A DNA stretch of 64,000 nt from Brachynemurus nebulosus (Eukaryota > Arthropoda > Insecta > Neuroptera > Myrmeleontidae): contig JAPWDM010000001.1 of the NCBI GenBank assembly GCA_035578155.1, positions 170,163,498 through 170,227,497 on the forward strand, given 5' to 3'. The notes under the pieces are model-generated. The model saw only the letters and a program-made list of their open reading frames with translations, was not told the origin of the DNA and searched no databases. This document shows positions 13,001-21,189 of this stretch, piece by piece. The translations under genes and the position numbers were made by a program. Numbering within the stretch: the stretch's first letter is position 1; the number at the start of each line of letters is the position of its first letter.

Positions 13001-14505
13001 GAGGGCCGGATTAACCCTGAGTTCGCCCCTAGCAGTGTTGGCCAGATGTTAGTTATAACTAATAATTAATAACTAATAAGTAAATTATTCTTTTGTAACT
13101 AATAACTAATAACTGAAAAATTTAGTTGTTAGTTATAACGAATAACTACTTTAGTTTTTAGTTGTAGTTATTAGTTATAGCTAATAATTAATTTTATTGG
13201 AACGTTACTGAAATTATCGTAGGAGATAAAAAAAGTCAAGAAGGATTTTGATAGTGAAAAGTATAGTTTAGCAGGTGCGATAATTTCAAAGAATCTTTTC
13301 TTTCCTTATTTCTCCATTTTGAAAATATCGTTATTTTCGATATCAATAATTTACGATAACGAAAACTACGTTTTAGTAGCGATATGTTTGGAATACCTAT
13401 AATTTGCTTCAATTCAGCATTTCTTTAAAAAATCCGTTATTTTTTTGTTACGATGTAGGTCTTTTATGAGATTTCGGTTTACGAAAAAAGATAATTACGA
13501 AAATTAACGAAAAGTAATTTTTTAAAAATAGTCTGTATTGCGTCAATGATATCATACATAAAAATATTTTAATCAATTTATTAAAATAATTTATTTATTT
13601 ATTTATTTACTCAATTTGTGGTAAGATTCGTCGTTGTCGATAATTTTCGTTCGATAATGACAAAAAAGGTCCCCGCAAATACGGTATCGCCGCAACACGG
13701 TAATAACAAAATCCTAATACGCTATCAGAGGAACATGAATTTATTTTTGAATGGTAGAGAAAGAGTTCATTCAAATTACTGTTTTAAAATTTAAACAATA
13801 TATTATTATGTTCTCCTAATACCTAGAAAAAAAAAATAACTGGATTTTTTTGTTTTGGTGGGACTTTCGAAACTGGGACTTGGGGGACTTCATTTGGGAC
13901 TTCATTCAGGACACTCTACTCGAGACTAGGCGCTTTCAGTTTGGTTCCATAATGCTTTCTGTATGGAATATGTGACAAATTTAGTTATTAGTTTTATAAC
14001 GTTTAACTACAACTAATAACTAAAAATTGAAAAATTTAGTTGCAACTACAACTAAACTTTTTAATTGCGAATAATTTAGTTAGGAATAAATTAGTTGACT
14101 AAAAATATTAATCAACTAATTAGTTAACTAAAAAATTTAGTTGATTGATGCCAACACTGGCCCCTAGGCATCTTGAAAAATGCCGCCCCTACCTTTTATT
14201 TGAAAAAAAGGAAATCTTAAAAAAACACGTCAATCACAAATTTTTCTGCCCTGTTTTAAAAATTTGCCGCCACTTCTCCTACCTTTTTTACAAACTTTTT
14301 CTTAAATAAAATACGTGGCGAGCAAAAAAAAAATTACCTTTTTTACAAACTTTCTCTTAAAAAAAATAAGTGACGAACAAAGAAAAAAGAAAAAAGAAAA
14401 CGTTAATTACTCATTTTTCCGTCCTATTTTAAAAATTTACCGCCCCTAAAAATCTCCCGCCCCTAGGCCATCGCCTAGGGTGGCCTATTGGCTAAGCTGG
14501 CCCTG
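13001..14505. mobile_element. Outer hAT MITE, split by a younger hAT MITE
   Basis: The left end GAGGGCCGGATTAACC and the right end GGCTAAGCTGGCCCTG are inverted copies. The flanks CAGCTATG (12993-13000) and CACCTATG (14506-14513) match at 7 of 8 positions, an 8-bp hAT duplication. Removing the inner element leaves about 370 bp rich in GCCGCCCCTA blocks and AAAAAAA runs. No transposase. Confidence 0.75.
13033..14159. mobile_element. Inner hAT MITE (1,127 bp)
   Basis: Ends CAGTGTTGGCC and GCCAACACTG form the inverted repeat. A perfect 8-bp duplication GCCCCTAG flanks it (13025-13032 and 14160-14167) and lies inside the outer MITE. The terminal 120-180 bp at each end are packed with TTAGTTATTAGTT-type words, likely transposase-binding subterminal repeats. 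The interior has no coding sequence. Confidence 0.9.
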
Positions 14506-14648
14506 CACCTATGCGCAAAGGAACACCGCACACTACACTTTTATTAATATTTTTACTATGTATCATATTATAATCAGTATTATGGGCGCAAGATAAAAAG
14601 AACTTTCTTATCTGCATCTGCATTTATCTTTGTCTATCATATTAATAA

Positions 14649-14654
14649 ATAGAA
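14649..14654. repeat. Polinton target-site duplication, left copy (ATAGAA)
   Basis: ATAGAA directly abuts the AGTAGTAAG terminus of the element and recurs at 32042-32047. Six base pairs is the duplication length expected of Polinton/Maverick integration. Confidence 0.95.
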
Positions 14655-15048
14655 AGTAGTAAGACTATGCCGATTCCAGCACAAATGGGTTTATTGACCC
14701 CTAGCCCACTGACCCACATTGTCCCGTTAACCCGCTATATTGACCTAGTCCGATTCGCCACAAGTTTACCCAGTTTTTTGACACCCAATTTTTGCATTTT
14801 AGTGAAAGCGAAACTTTTTAATTTGCATACACTGATTAATTTTGAATTTGAAAGAAAGTGAAATTTTTTTGTAGATGAATGAATTTTTTGTTTATAAAAA
14901 TGAATAAACTTTTTTTCTGTAACGGCCTTGTGTAGGTTGAACGAACGAATGAATGAACTTTTTTTTGTGTGTCGTTGTAGAACTGGTTTTTGTACAAGTT
15001 TTTTATACAACATTGCGTACGTGAAGAATGTGTTGTACACATAACTGT
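14655..15048 (+). repeat. Polinton left terminal inverted repeat (394 bp)
   Basis: It matches the reverse complement of 31647-32041 from the first base through GTACACATAACTGT. I find one substitution (a T-run site near 14885) and one base of difference in a T homopolymer near 14965. Short open frames inside it are not conserved between the two copies. Confidence 0.95.
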
Positions 15049-15347
15049 TTGTCTCGTTTTGGATATCTGAAATTGAATAGGACAAGAAAAAATAAAAAAA
15101 AAGATGTTTATAGTAAAAAATGATTTATTTATATACTTATTAATATACTTAATACATTTATATCTCTAAACTAAAATTATATAAAATATACATATAAAAG
15201 AATGATTTGAAAAAAGTGCACATTTTTCTTTCTATGTTATGTTTCTTATTCACTAAAATTAAACAAATTTTTTTTTGTCTTTACGATTGTACATATAATA
15301 TATTGTTATTACTAACATTGTATACACATATTTATGAAAAAAAAATC
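15049..15347. other. Subterminal non-coding stretch downstream of the major capsid gene
   Basis: AT-rich. A TTTATT (AATAAA on the minus strand) at 15124-15129 could serve as polyadenylation signal for the minus-strand virion transcript. Nothing else recognised. Confidence 0.4.
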
Positions 15348-16567
15348 TTATATTAAAACTTTCACATTACTCGTTAACACTGAATATTCAACTAATCTTT
15401 CGTGAATAATAAGACAGTATGCGGTAGTTTTTTCTGCCGGCGCTTCTTTAAATGTGAATTCTAATCGCAAATCAACTGGACCAGTTTTTAATGAATCATT
15501 TTGTCGACTAGCGTCAAATACCACAATGGGGGCTTTTGTACGAAATTCGTTGTATGTTAGCATCGGCTCCGAACGTCGTTGATAATATGCGTTTTGGAAA
15601 TTTGTATACATATCATATAATTGTGCATATTTCATTCGATCAAAATCGGTTGAAATGTCATCATATGGATATACTTCAGAATTTAAAAACAGTTTTGCTT
15701 TAATTAATTTACAGTGGTCAAAATGACTAACCACACCAGTTGCAATATCTCTACGATTTGTCTGAAAAGCTAGTATTACAAATCTAGGCTTTTCTAATTG
15801 GCTCGATGTCTTTACTGTCCATGAGTGATCTGTTGCTTTTGGCAAAGATGGATATTCATGTAGTTCCCAACAACGAAAAGGTACCGTAATCATTTTATTA
15901 GTATTAATAATCTTCATGAGATGTAATTTTTGTTTATCAGAAACTGAAATGTGAGGCACTCTCCACTGAATTTTTAAAATTTTTACTTTAACATCTCTTC
16001 CATCTTTTTTTTTGGTATAACAATTTGTATCATCTCTTGAACGAATTAAAACTAGTTCATGTCTTGAATTTATCATAATTTTTTTATAATCTTCACAAAA
16101 TCCAAAAATCATTTTTAGTGGTATAGATATTTGATAACTATAACTCCAATCTACTATTTGAAGTTCTTCACCTCCAGTCCACCCAGCAACAGCCAAAGAT
16201 TTGCTTTCATTTCTGTTGTAGGAAATATAATTTTTAAGAGACGTACTAATAACAGGACATCTACATTTATCTATTTCTGTAGCATTCAGTTCATAACGAA
16301 TTTCATCAAAAAGAATAACACCAAAGTTTCCACTAAGAACACAGTCTTTTGACTCGGCTGCTTTACTTTCATCCTCTTTTAAAACGACTTGAGCTTCAAT
16401 ATGGATATAGCTCTCAGATGGCAAAACATTAATATCGACCTGGTGAATAGGAATACGGATCTCATCCCCGTACGAAAAGGAGTTCACATAAGGTTGTAAG
16501 AGTGTATTTCATTACGTGTTACACTGTCATCAAACAGTGGTTTTTCATCGATATTAAGAATATCCAT
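15348..16567 (-). CDS. Polinton major capsid protein (double jelly-roll), one-base frameshift near the start
   Basis: The bulk (open from 16508 down to the stop at 15348) reads as the double-jelly-roll capsid family of Polintons, with the conserved block FDEIRYELNATEIDKCR followed by STSLKNYISYN and a DLRLEFTF strand near the C-terminus. Length (about 390 aa) is within the usual range for insect elements. The long frame has no ATG; it could start only at GTG 16487. The expected N-terminal segment begins with ATG at 16567 in the next frame, runs 25 codons, then ends at TGA 16484-16486. The two frames meet at 16493, where a single-base loss (or a -1 slip) would explain the break. No canonical slippery heptamer is present, so I infer mutation or assembly error. 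This capsomer protein forms hexons in related viruses. Confidence 0.88.
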
Positions 16568-16569
16568 AA

Positions 16570-16731
16570 TTATGTTTCTTTAATTTTGAATCCTAATGAT
16601 TTTAAAAATTCTCTATTTTCTTTGCTAAGCACACTTCTCTTCTTATTTACTTTCTTAGAAACACTGAGCGACTGTTGTTTTGGTTGTTTCTTTTTATACA
16701 ATAGTTTTGCATCTGAACTTAAAATTAACAT
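16570..16731 (-). CDS. 53-aa basic virion-block peptide
   Basis: ATG at 16731, two bases past the stop of the penton-like gene; its stop lies two bases before the capsid ATG at 16567. The peptide is very basic (about a quarter Lys/Arg), starts MLILSSDAKLLYKKK and ends with FLKSLGFKIKET. A short Lys-rich peptide in this position before the capsid gene would suit a DNA-condensing or capsid-linked role, but that is inference. The tight spacing on both sides argues that it is a real gene despite its size. No family name assigned. Confidence 0.7.
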   Translation of the reverse strand: MLILSSDAKLLYKKKQPKQQSLSVSKKVNKKRSVLSKENREFLKSLGFKIKET

Positions 16732-16733
16732 TT

Positions 16734-17468
16734 TCAACCTCTCTTATTGATGTGAATTCTTAATGTAATCTCTTCACCATTAAAATTTACTAAATTATCG
16801 TCTTGATCAGTGATAGTCACAATTATTTCATCAATGTATTTTCTATTCATAGGAAAATATATTATGTTTTTTGGTGTTTCAGTAATTTTATAACCAATTT
16901 TCACATCAGGGTAGAAAGAATATAAATGATGTGTTGTATTATTGTTTAAATAAGCTCCTTTTACCAAATTACAATTCACAAAAATAGCATTAATTGCTTG
17001 TATGCGAACAATTTCATCAGATGTATACTTTTTATTTGCTTCTAAGACGTTTGTTTTTGTAAAACCGAGTAATTTTCCAAACGATTCCTTTTCCGTAAAC
17101 GTAATTTTCTCTGAACAATGAATTTCACTCTTTAAAGTCCATGTATTCACTTTTAAACTGAAGAATGGTTTTGGTTTTTGTGGTTTTTTATCTCCCTTTT
17201 TAGGTGCAGGTGGTGGAGGAAAAAGTTTGTTGAATTGTTTTAAAATTTCATCTTCAATTTCAACAACTTCGTAACATCCAGTTGGTAATGTAATTGTTTT
17301 ATTACCTATGGTTATCTTATTACGATGCGTATCAATATTCGGTATTGAGTTGTATGAGAAAAATTCAATAAGCCCAATTTCATAGACCCCATTTGAACAA
17401 TCTATCGGTGGGAAAAAATGTGCTTCCAATTTTGATGTATTACCGCTTAGTGCTATGCTATATGACAT
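16734..17468 (-). CDS. Polinton penton-like minor capsid protein (single jelly-roll)
   Basis: 244 aa from ATG at 17468; the open frame continues upstream to a TTG at 17528, but the protein family starts at MSYSIALSG. The N-terminal pattern (SIALSGNTSKLEAHFFPPI, then GLIEFFSYNSIPNI) is the recurrent signature of the minor capsid protein in insect Polintons. A proline/lysine insert (PPPPAPKKGDKKPQKPKP) sits near residues 97-115. Predicted beta-rich throughout, consistent with a single jelly-roll that occupies the five-fold vertices. Its start overlaps the protease end by 16 bp, tying it to the same transcription unit. Confidence 0.85.
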   Translation of the reverse strand: MSYSIALSGNTSKLEAHFFPPIDCSNGVYEIGLIEFFSYNSIPNIDTHRNKITIGNKTITLPTGCYEVVEIEDEILKQFNKLFPPPPAPKKGDKKPQKPKPFFSLKVNTWTLKSEIHCSEKITFTEKESFGKLLGFTKTNVLEANKKYTSDEIVRIQAINAIFVNCNLVKGAYLNNNTTHHLYSFYPDVKIGYKITETPKNIIYFPMNRKYIDEIIVTITDQDDNLVNFNGEEITLRIHINKRG

Positions 17469-17884
17469 TTTTGATTTAAATATTTTTCGTAACAATAACA
17501 CAGAAATATTAAACACAAATGCCCACAAATAACTTCATTAATTTTTTGATGAGTGTAATCGTTGTATAGAATGTTTTTACCAAGATATTTTATAAGTTCT
17601 TTCGGAGGGGGTAGTCCAAAAGAATCGTAATACAACTTTTTTTCTCCCTTTTTAAAATACGACACCCAATGAGATCCAGGCAAATTAGATGTTTGTAGGT
17701 TAATGATACCACTTTCAATTTTCCATGGTTTATGTGGTAGTTCATCTCTCATAAATACCCCCCTGAAGTATGGGATATTCCTCGCATAATAAATCAACTC
17801 TCTATTTGTTAAAGCCTTTTTAGGTAAAATATTTAAAAAACGATTTTTATGATTTTTTATAAATGTATCAAAATACTGTTGTTG
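17453..17884 (-). CDS. Adenain-type cysteine protease, no in-frame AUG at its natural start
   Basis: Numbering from the TTG at 17797, the catalytic set of adenovirus-like proteases is visible: His43 in GSHWVSYF, Asp58 in YYDSFGLPPP, Gln84 and Cys91 in the ICGHLCLIF block, with the Gln-Cys spacing of seven seen in adenain. The conserved upstream segment (KALTNRE, YFRGVFMRDELP) extends about 30 codons further, to the TGA at 17885-17887. Over that extension there is no ATG; the first is inside the conserved FRGVFM motif, so starting there would remove family sequence. The frame is the same as that of the PLA2 gene just upstream. It would mature capsid precursors. Expression route (UGA readthrough, non-AUG start or splicing) is open. 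Confidence 0.85.
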   Translation of the reverse strand, partial: QQQYFDTFIKNHKNRFLNILPKKALTNRELIYYARNIPYFRGVFMRDELPHKPWKIESGIINLQTSNLPGSHWVSYFKKGEKKLYYDSFGLPPPKELIKYLGKNILYNDYTHQKINEVICGHLCLIFLCYCYEKYLNQKCHIA

Positions 17885-18715
17885 TCAATACACATTTCTT
17901 TTATTATTTCCTAGTGTGTGTGGATTTAAGTATAACCCATATCCCTTTTTATACGGCTTAAAAACAATTGCTTTTCCTTGTTTCAAATTTAATTCAACTT
18001 CTTTATTATGACGTTTATTTTCTTCTAAAAATTCACGAGCTTTTTTAGCATCACTAATCGTTTTGGCGATACTGCTAACACCACCTGCTAAACTACCAAC
18101 AGCGGAAAGCCCAGCAAAAAGAGGTATTAAAAATGGTAACGCTCCACCAATTTTTTTAGGAACCGGTAACACTCTTGGTATTGAAATATTTCTTTTTCCA
18201 TATTTATGTACACTTCTTTTAGCTGCCAACAACGCATTTTTTATAATTTGATTAATATTTTTTGCATTTTTTTCTCTTAATGCTTTGCGAGACGATTGTA
18301 TTATTTTACTTAGCGGAATTTTCTTTTTTGTTTTCACTTTCAGTTTCCCACCCATCTTTGTTTTAGCCTTCATAATGTTTGTCACAAACCAAGCTGCTGA
18401 TTTTTCACCCAAGCTGGCGTCTTTTGATTTAACGCGTTCCCAAGCTTTTTCAATTAAACGTTTGTCGGCTTCCCTCCTTTCAAGTGAATCAGATGTTTTA
18501 GAATAAGCAATATCGTGTTCGAGACAAGCTTTGTCTAGTTGATTTATTGGAATATCACCTTGATTTAAACGTTTCTGTAATTTTGTTCCTGGTCCACAAA
18601 ACTTGTAAAATGGTAAATGAATCTCCACTGGTAATTTATCAATTAGTGTATTGAGTAAACCTTTTCCTTGAATATCTTTTAATCGACTGATTGTTTTTTT
18701 TGTTTGCTTGTTCAT
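17885..18715 (-). CDS. PLA2-domain minor capsid protein with adenovirus pX-like tail
   Basis: 276 aa from ATG at 18715. Residues 37-44 (YKFCGPGT) form a calcium-binding loop and 61-71 (DKACLEHDIAY) carry the His67-Asp68 pair of secreted/parvoviral-type phospholipase A2. A Lys-rich central region follows (about 115-185), then a glycine-rich hydrophobic segment at 190-212 (GGALPFLIPLFAG) resembling the adenovirus pX/pVI-type membrane-active region. The tail has a YKKGYGLYL motif. PLA2 domains in parvovirus VP1 act in endosome escape; adintoviruses and Polintons have comparable proteins, so a virion entry role is inferred. First gene of the minus-strand virion block. It ends in TGA with the protease continuing in the same frame. 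Confidence 0.88.
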   Translation of the reverse strand: MNKQTKKTISRLKDIQGKGLLNTLIDKLPVEIHLPFYKFCGPGTKLQKRLNQGDIPINQLDKACLEHDIAYSKTSDSLERREADKRLIEKAWERVKSKDASLGEKSAAWFVTNIMKAKTKMGGKLKVKTKKKIPLSKIIQSSRKALREKNAKNINQIIKNALLAAKRSVHKYGKRNISIPRVLPVPKKIGGALPFLIPLFAGLSAVGSLAGGVSSIAKTISDAKKAREFLEENKRHNKEVELNLKQGKAIVFKPYKKGYGLYLNPHTLGNNKRNVY

Positions 18716-19041
18716 TTTTTACAAAAAAACTTACATTTTTTAGTTTTACATATATGACAATTTTTTTTCAATGGTAAAGGTCCGTCACAATGATCCGACC
18801 ACGTTGGTAAATTGTAGTGTTCGAAACAGTGTTGTTCTTCAATTCGTTGTTTCTTCGCAAATAAATAGTAAAACACTCGTAGACACATTCTTAAAAGTAA
18901 ATAAACGAATAAATACTCGAGTAGACTTGTTCTGTCTCAGTATATTGTAAAAATGAAATTTGTAAAACAACCCGTGAGTTTAAAAGTAAATGAGCGTATA
19001 AATACTCGTGTAGACTTGTTCTGTCTCAGTGTATTGTAAAA
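18716..19041. promoter_or_regulatory. Divergent intergenic region between virion block and ATPase block, with 89-bp tandem duplication
   Basis: Only 326 bp separate the diverging ATG codons at 18715 (minus) and 19042 (plus), so both promoters should lie here. An 89-bp unit starting TTAAAAGTAAAT is duplicated at 18891-18979 and 18980-19068 with a few substitutions. Each copy contains AATAAATACTCG, CTTGTTCTGTCTCAGT and the ATPase start ATGAAATTTGTAAAACA. The AT-rich ATAAATA and the CTCAGT Inr-like words could be core promoter parts, which would double the promoter as well. Confidence 0.7.
18953..19039 (+). CDS. Upstream ORF: echo of the ATPase N-terminus (28 codons)
   Basis: The first copy of the 89-bp duplication retains the ATPase ATG (18953) and its first codons (MKFVKQPVSLKV). 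Because 89 is not a multiple of three, the frame leaves the ATPase and ends at TAA 19037-19039, two bases before the true ATG at 19042. A scanning ribosome would meet this ORF first if transcription begins upstream of 18953. Probably not a functional protein. Confidence 0.6.
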   Translation: MKFVKQPVSLKVNERINTRVDLFCLSVL

Positions 19042-19740
19042 ATGAAATTTGTAAAACAGCCCGTCAGTTTAAAAGTGAATAACAACGACAATAAACTTTC
19101 TACAATTAATAATAAAAATTACCAACGACATAGTAAACTTTTTCCTAATACAGTAAGATGTATTATTGCTGCTCCATCTGGGGGTGGTAAAACGAATTTG
19201 ATTTTATCATTGTTGGAAAGCAAGAATGGTTTATCGTTTGAAAATTTATACATATATTCAAAAACTTTACACCAACCAAAATATATGTGGTTAGCCGAGG
19301 TCTTGAAAAATATAGATGGTATTGGATTTTACACGTTTACGGAAAATGATGAAGTGATTAAGCCGAATCAAGTTAAACCTAATTCAATTGTTATATTTGA
19401 CGATATTTCATGTTCTGATCAAAGTAATGTAAAATTATTTTTTTCTTATTCCCGACATTTTTTAACAGATGTCATATATGCATGTCAAAGTTATTCAGCA
19501 GCCAGTAAACATCTATTACGAGACAATGCAAATGTTGTAATATTATTCAAATCAGATTATCGAAATACTTTTAATGCATATAGAGATCACGCGTTTTCGG
19601 ATATGCCCTTTGAAAAATTTTCAGAAATGTGCAACAAGATTTGGGAAAATAATCCATATGGTTTTTTGTCAATATTCAAAGAATGTGGACTTAATGATGG
19701 ACGTTATCGTAGAGGAATCGATGAATATATAATATTGTAA
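19042..19740 (+). CDS. Polinton genome-packaging ATPase (FtsK/HerA type)
   Basis: 232 aa. Walker A is APSGGGKT at residues 44-51, Walker B is SIVIFDDI at 115-122 with paired acidic residues, and a QS pair at 149-150 sits where the polar sensor of this family lies. Size and motif order match the A32-like ATPases that pump DNA into capsids of Polintons, adintoviruses and large DNA viruses. The residues before Walker A are a short basic leader. The start at 19042 is preferred over the duplicated ATG at 18953 because only 19042 is in frame. First gene of the plus-strand block. Confidence 0.93.
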   Translation: MKFVKQPVSLKVNNNDNKLSTINNKNYQRHSKLFPNTVRCIIAAPSGGGKTNLILSLLESKNGLSFENLYIYSKTLHQPKYMWLAEVLKNIDGIGFYTFTENDEVIKPNQVKPNSIVIFDDISCSDQSNVKLFFSYSRHFLTDVIYACQSYSAASKHLLRDNANVVILFKSDYRNTFNAYRDHAFSDMPFEKFSEMCNKIWENNPYGFLSIFKECGLNDGRYRRGIDEYIIL

Positions 19741-19816
19741 AATTTGTAATATTACTTCAAACAGAGATCAGATCTTTAAGAATACACTTAAAAAATTTTC
19801 AATCTACTCCAGAATT

Positions 19817-20692
19817 ATGGATAAAGAATCAGTAAAAATTAAAAGAAAAATTATTGAAACCAGCAATGCTATTCGAAATAAATATTTAAACATAAAACGA
19901 GGTCGTTTAGAAATGGAAAAAAATCTTAAAGATTTGTACAAACCGCTTACAGAAGATTTACAAAAGATTGGTGTTAGGAAAGTGGATATTGAAGATGATA
20001 GTGAAAAAAGCAAGAATGGAAAACTTAAATTAGAAAAAAGTGAAGATGAAGCAGAAAGTAGTTTTAATGAGTCTTTTGTAACACCTAGAAAAGATTTAGA
20101 TGATAAAGATACATTATTATCACCACAAAGTTCGAGCAAAACTATTGAATCACCTCAGAATGTCAGTTATGGTAAACTTTCTAGAAAGTACATGAAGAGT
20201 GTGTTATCAAGGAAAGGTCACGACAAAGGAGATTTGGGAATAAGATTTGATCAAAATGAATGGAAAATTGGTAAAGAAAAAGTATTTTTTGATTCAGATG
20301 ATAATTTAACTATTAAAGATAATGTATATAAAGGAACACCCGGTTTATACGAACTATTATTTAAAAAAGTACCAAAAAGATACACTCAAAATGATTTAAT
20401 AACTTACAAACAAATTCTTGAAGATACAAAAGCAACAGATGATTTGAATATGAATACTTTTAAATACAAAAATATTTTTCGCAAGTTGTTTGCCAGTCAA
20501 AAAGGAAGTGGGATGTCTGATTTAGCTTTTAAGCGACTGCATAAAACCAATTTTATTTATTACGATAATGTTAACGATCTTGTAAGTCGCCTAAAATTAC
20601 TTTTTTTCGCTAGAGAAGCGGGAAATTCATTTTCGGAAAATCAATTTCATGAAATAGTCCAACAATTACGTGAGTTAGATATAATTGAATAA
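19817..20692 (+). CDS. Conserved Polinton protein of unknown function (291 aa)
   Basis: ATG at 19817, 76 bp after the ATPase stop. The N-terminal 50 residues are a charged helix (MDKESVKIKRKI...). A Ser/Glu/Lys-rich, probably disordered stretch spans about 55-120. The C-terminal part (about 135-290) is a compact domain with LGIRFDQNEWKIG, a DSDDNLTI turn and the diagnostic YKGTPGLYELLFKK motif, followed by YTQNDLITYKQIL. I recognise the GTPGL-ELL block as a recurrent feature of insect Polinton proteins but know no function for it. Its place between ATPase and membrane protein suggests a structural or assembly role. Followed 14 bp later by the membrane protein gene. Confidence 0.8.
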   Translation: MDKESVKIKRKIIETSNAIRNKYLNIKRGRLEMEKNLKDLYKPLTEDLQKIGVRKVDIEDDSEKSKNGKLKLEKSEDEAESSFNESFVTPRKDLDDKDTLLSPQSSSKTIESPQNVSYGKLSRKYMKSVLSRKGHDKGDLGIRFDQNEWKIGKEKVFFDSDDNLTIKDNVYKGTPGLYELLFKKVPKRYTQNDLITYKQILEDTKATDDLNMNTFKYKNIFRKLFASQKGSGMSDLAFKRLHKTNFIYYDNVNDLVSRLKLLFFAREAGNSFSENQFHEIVQQLRELDIIE

Positions 20693-20706
20693 AAAAAGTA
20701 AATAAT

Positions 20707-21189
20707 ATGGACCCGAGAGAAGTTTTATTTAAGAAAGGAAAAGTGCTTATTATTGTTGTAATCAGCGTGTGTGTATTGATTGGAATAAGTACATGTTTAA
20801 TAAACTGGGAGTGTCAAGACACGTTGACCCAAATTGATGATGAGTTTAATAAAAATCTTTCAAGAAAAATTGACGAAAATTTCAACAGAACTGTTTTATT
20901 TTTATTACAAAGTTTTCAAAATGATAATGTTGATTACGTAATTACAAAAATGTCAGAAATGGATGCAAAAATTCAAAAAATAACAAATTTAACTAGTGTA
21001 TTAATTAACCAAAAAACAGAAAATCTAATAAAACTAATGAACAATATTTCTAAAAGTATAAAGTTGAAAATTGACAATGAAAAAGAGTATATAATAAAGT
21101 TGCTGCAGTCTAATGTAAATTATCTACGTGGAGAAATTAAAAAGAACACACATCAAAGTAATCATGAGCAAAATAGACATCGTGAATGA
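20707..21189 (+). CDS. Type II membrane coiled-coil protein, unknown function
   Basis: 160 aa. A short N-terminal tail (MDPREVLFKKGK) precedes one strong transmembrane segment at about 12-33, rich in V, I and L. The rest is a helical, heptad-like region (about 40-150) with four N-glycosylation sequons (N50, N60, N94, N113) and almost no cysteine after residue 36. This layout fits a signal-anchored ectodomain stalk. It is not a core Polinton gene. Its last 26 bp overlap the integrase start, so the two are probably expressed from one transcript. Possible roles are virion surface stalk, membrane association or scaffold; none is shown by the sequence. Confidence 0.75.
   Translation: MDPREVLFKKGKVLIIVVISVCVLIGISTCLINWECQDTLTQIDDEFNKNLSRKIDENFNRTVLFLLQSFQNDNVDYVITKMSEMDAKIQKITNLTSVLINQKTENLIKLMNNISKSIKLKIDNEKEYIIKLLQSNVNYLRGEIKKNTHQSNHEQNRHRE

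Noticed and set aside
17469..17528. N-terminal extension of the penton-like protein from TTG 17528
   Set aside because: It overlaps the protease coding end, lacks ATG, and the family begins at the ATG at 17468.
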